Of a DNA stretch of 64,000 nucleotides, positions 63,865 through 64,000 are shown piece after piece (positions within the stretch are counted from its first letter, which is position 1; every line of letters begins with the position of its first letter). The translations under genes were made by a program, and so were the position numbers. Location of the stretch: assembly GCA_017626435.1 (NCBI GenBank), contig JAGAIR010000006.1, positions 38,842 through 102,841 of the forward strand. The letters run 5' to 3'. The notes under the pieces are model-generated. The model made no database searches and was not told where the DNA came from. It saw only the letters and a list, made by a program, of their open reading frames with translations. Origin of the DNA: Lachnospiraceae bacterium. Its GTDB lineage: Bacteria > Bacillota_A > Clostridia > Lachnospirales > Lachnospiraceae.

Positions 63865-63961
63865 GATAATTTTTTATTATCGGTAGCATGAAAGTTGGGA
63901 TGAATCAGGGATAATAGAAGATTATTGGTGGTTGGGAGATAATGGATAATACTTTATTATC
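63865..63961. promoter_or_regulatory. Two GATAAT-N5-ATTATC dyads upstream of spoIVA
   Basis: Identical arms occur at 63865-63881 (spacer TTTTT) and 63945-63961 (spacer ACTTT), exactly 80 bp apart, in a stretch with further GATAAT/ATTATC copies. These could be paired operators or A+T-rich coincidence. No gene was seen from 63726 to the window end. Confidence 0.35.
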
Positions 63962-64000
63962 TGCAATTTTTTTGTGGAATAGAGGATAATAAAAAGGTTA

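Overview
The window reads as chromosomal core DNA of an anaerobic, endospore-forming Firmicute, most likely a member of the Lachnospiraceae (Clostridia). This rests on gene content and protein style: glnA followed by an ANTAR-type regulator, the rimP-nusA-rnpM-L7Ae-infB-rbfA cluster, the yqfC-yqfD-phoH-HD-ybeY cluster, spoIVA, spoVB, a BofC-like protein, moderate G+C and strong AGGAGG-type ribosome binding sites. The genus cannot be fixed from the sequence alone. I saw no transposase, integrase, phage gene, CRISPR array, rRNA or tRNA.

Layout. 1-15.6 kb is nitrogen and carbamoyl-phosphate metabolism (ANTAR regulator fragment, glnA, carB, gltD-gltB), interrupted by a nucleotidyltransferase/HEPN pair behind an AI-2E-type permease and by an ECF sigma factor with a membrane partner. 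15.8-21.9 kb holds rpsU, a truncated HI0074-like gene, alaS, a hemerythrin and a Na+/Pi cotransporter. 22.1-23.6 kb is a MocR-type regulator on the plus strand. 23.8-32.5 kb is the translation cluster (rimP to ribF). 32.5-37.5 kb carries a CwlC-like amidase, prfC (plus strand), a zinc-ribbon membrane protein, an acyl-ACP thioesterase and rplS. 37.6-47.1 kb is a sporulation and RNA-quality cluster (yqfC, yqfD, phoH, a reduced HD protein, ybeY, spoVB, SNF2). 47.3-64 kb is mixed housekeeping: DUF1836, PHP, lone lipoprotein, HtrA, PepSY, folate, redox, BofC-like, rnhA, MutS-like, NlpC/P60 and spoIVA. Nearly everything lies on the minus strand; only the MocR gene, prfC and the DUF1836 gene are clearly on the plus strand.

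How the parts work together. GlnA and GltBD form the GS-GOGAT ammonia assimilation route. The ANTAR protein next to glnA and a terminator plus an ANTAR-like hexaloop in the gltB leader suggest coordinated antitermination control. At least six genes belong to spore formation: spoIVA with a near-consensus SigE promoter, yqfC, yqfD, spoVB, a BofC-like gene, and a signal-less amidase with a SigK-like promoter that looks like a mother-cell lysis enzyme.

The most interesting items are the gltB leader, the CwlC-like amidase and its promoter, the truncated HE-variant of the YqfF/PgpH c-di-AMP phosphodiesterase family, the MocR operator, a Pho-box-like triple repeat before the Na+/Pi transporter, and an 87-nt long-stem hairpin downstream of spoIVA. 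No wholly new multi-gene defence or biosynthetic system is evident.
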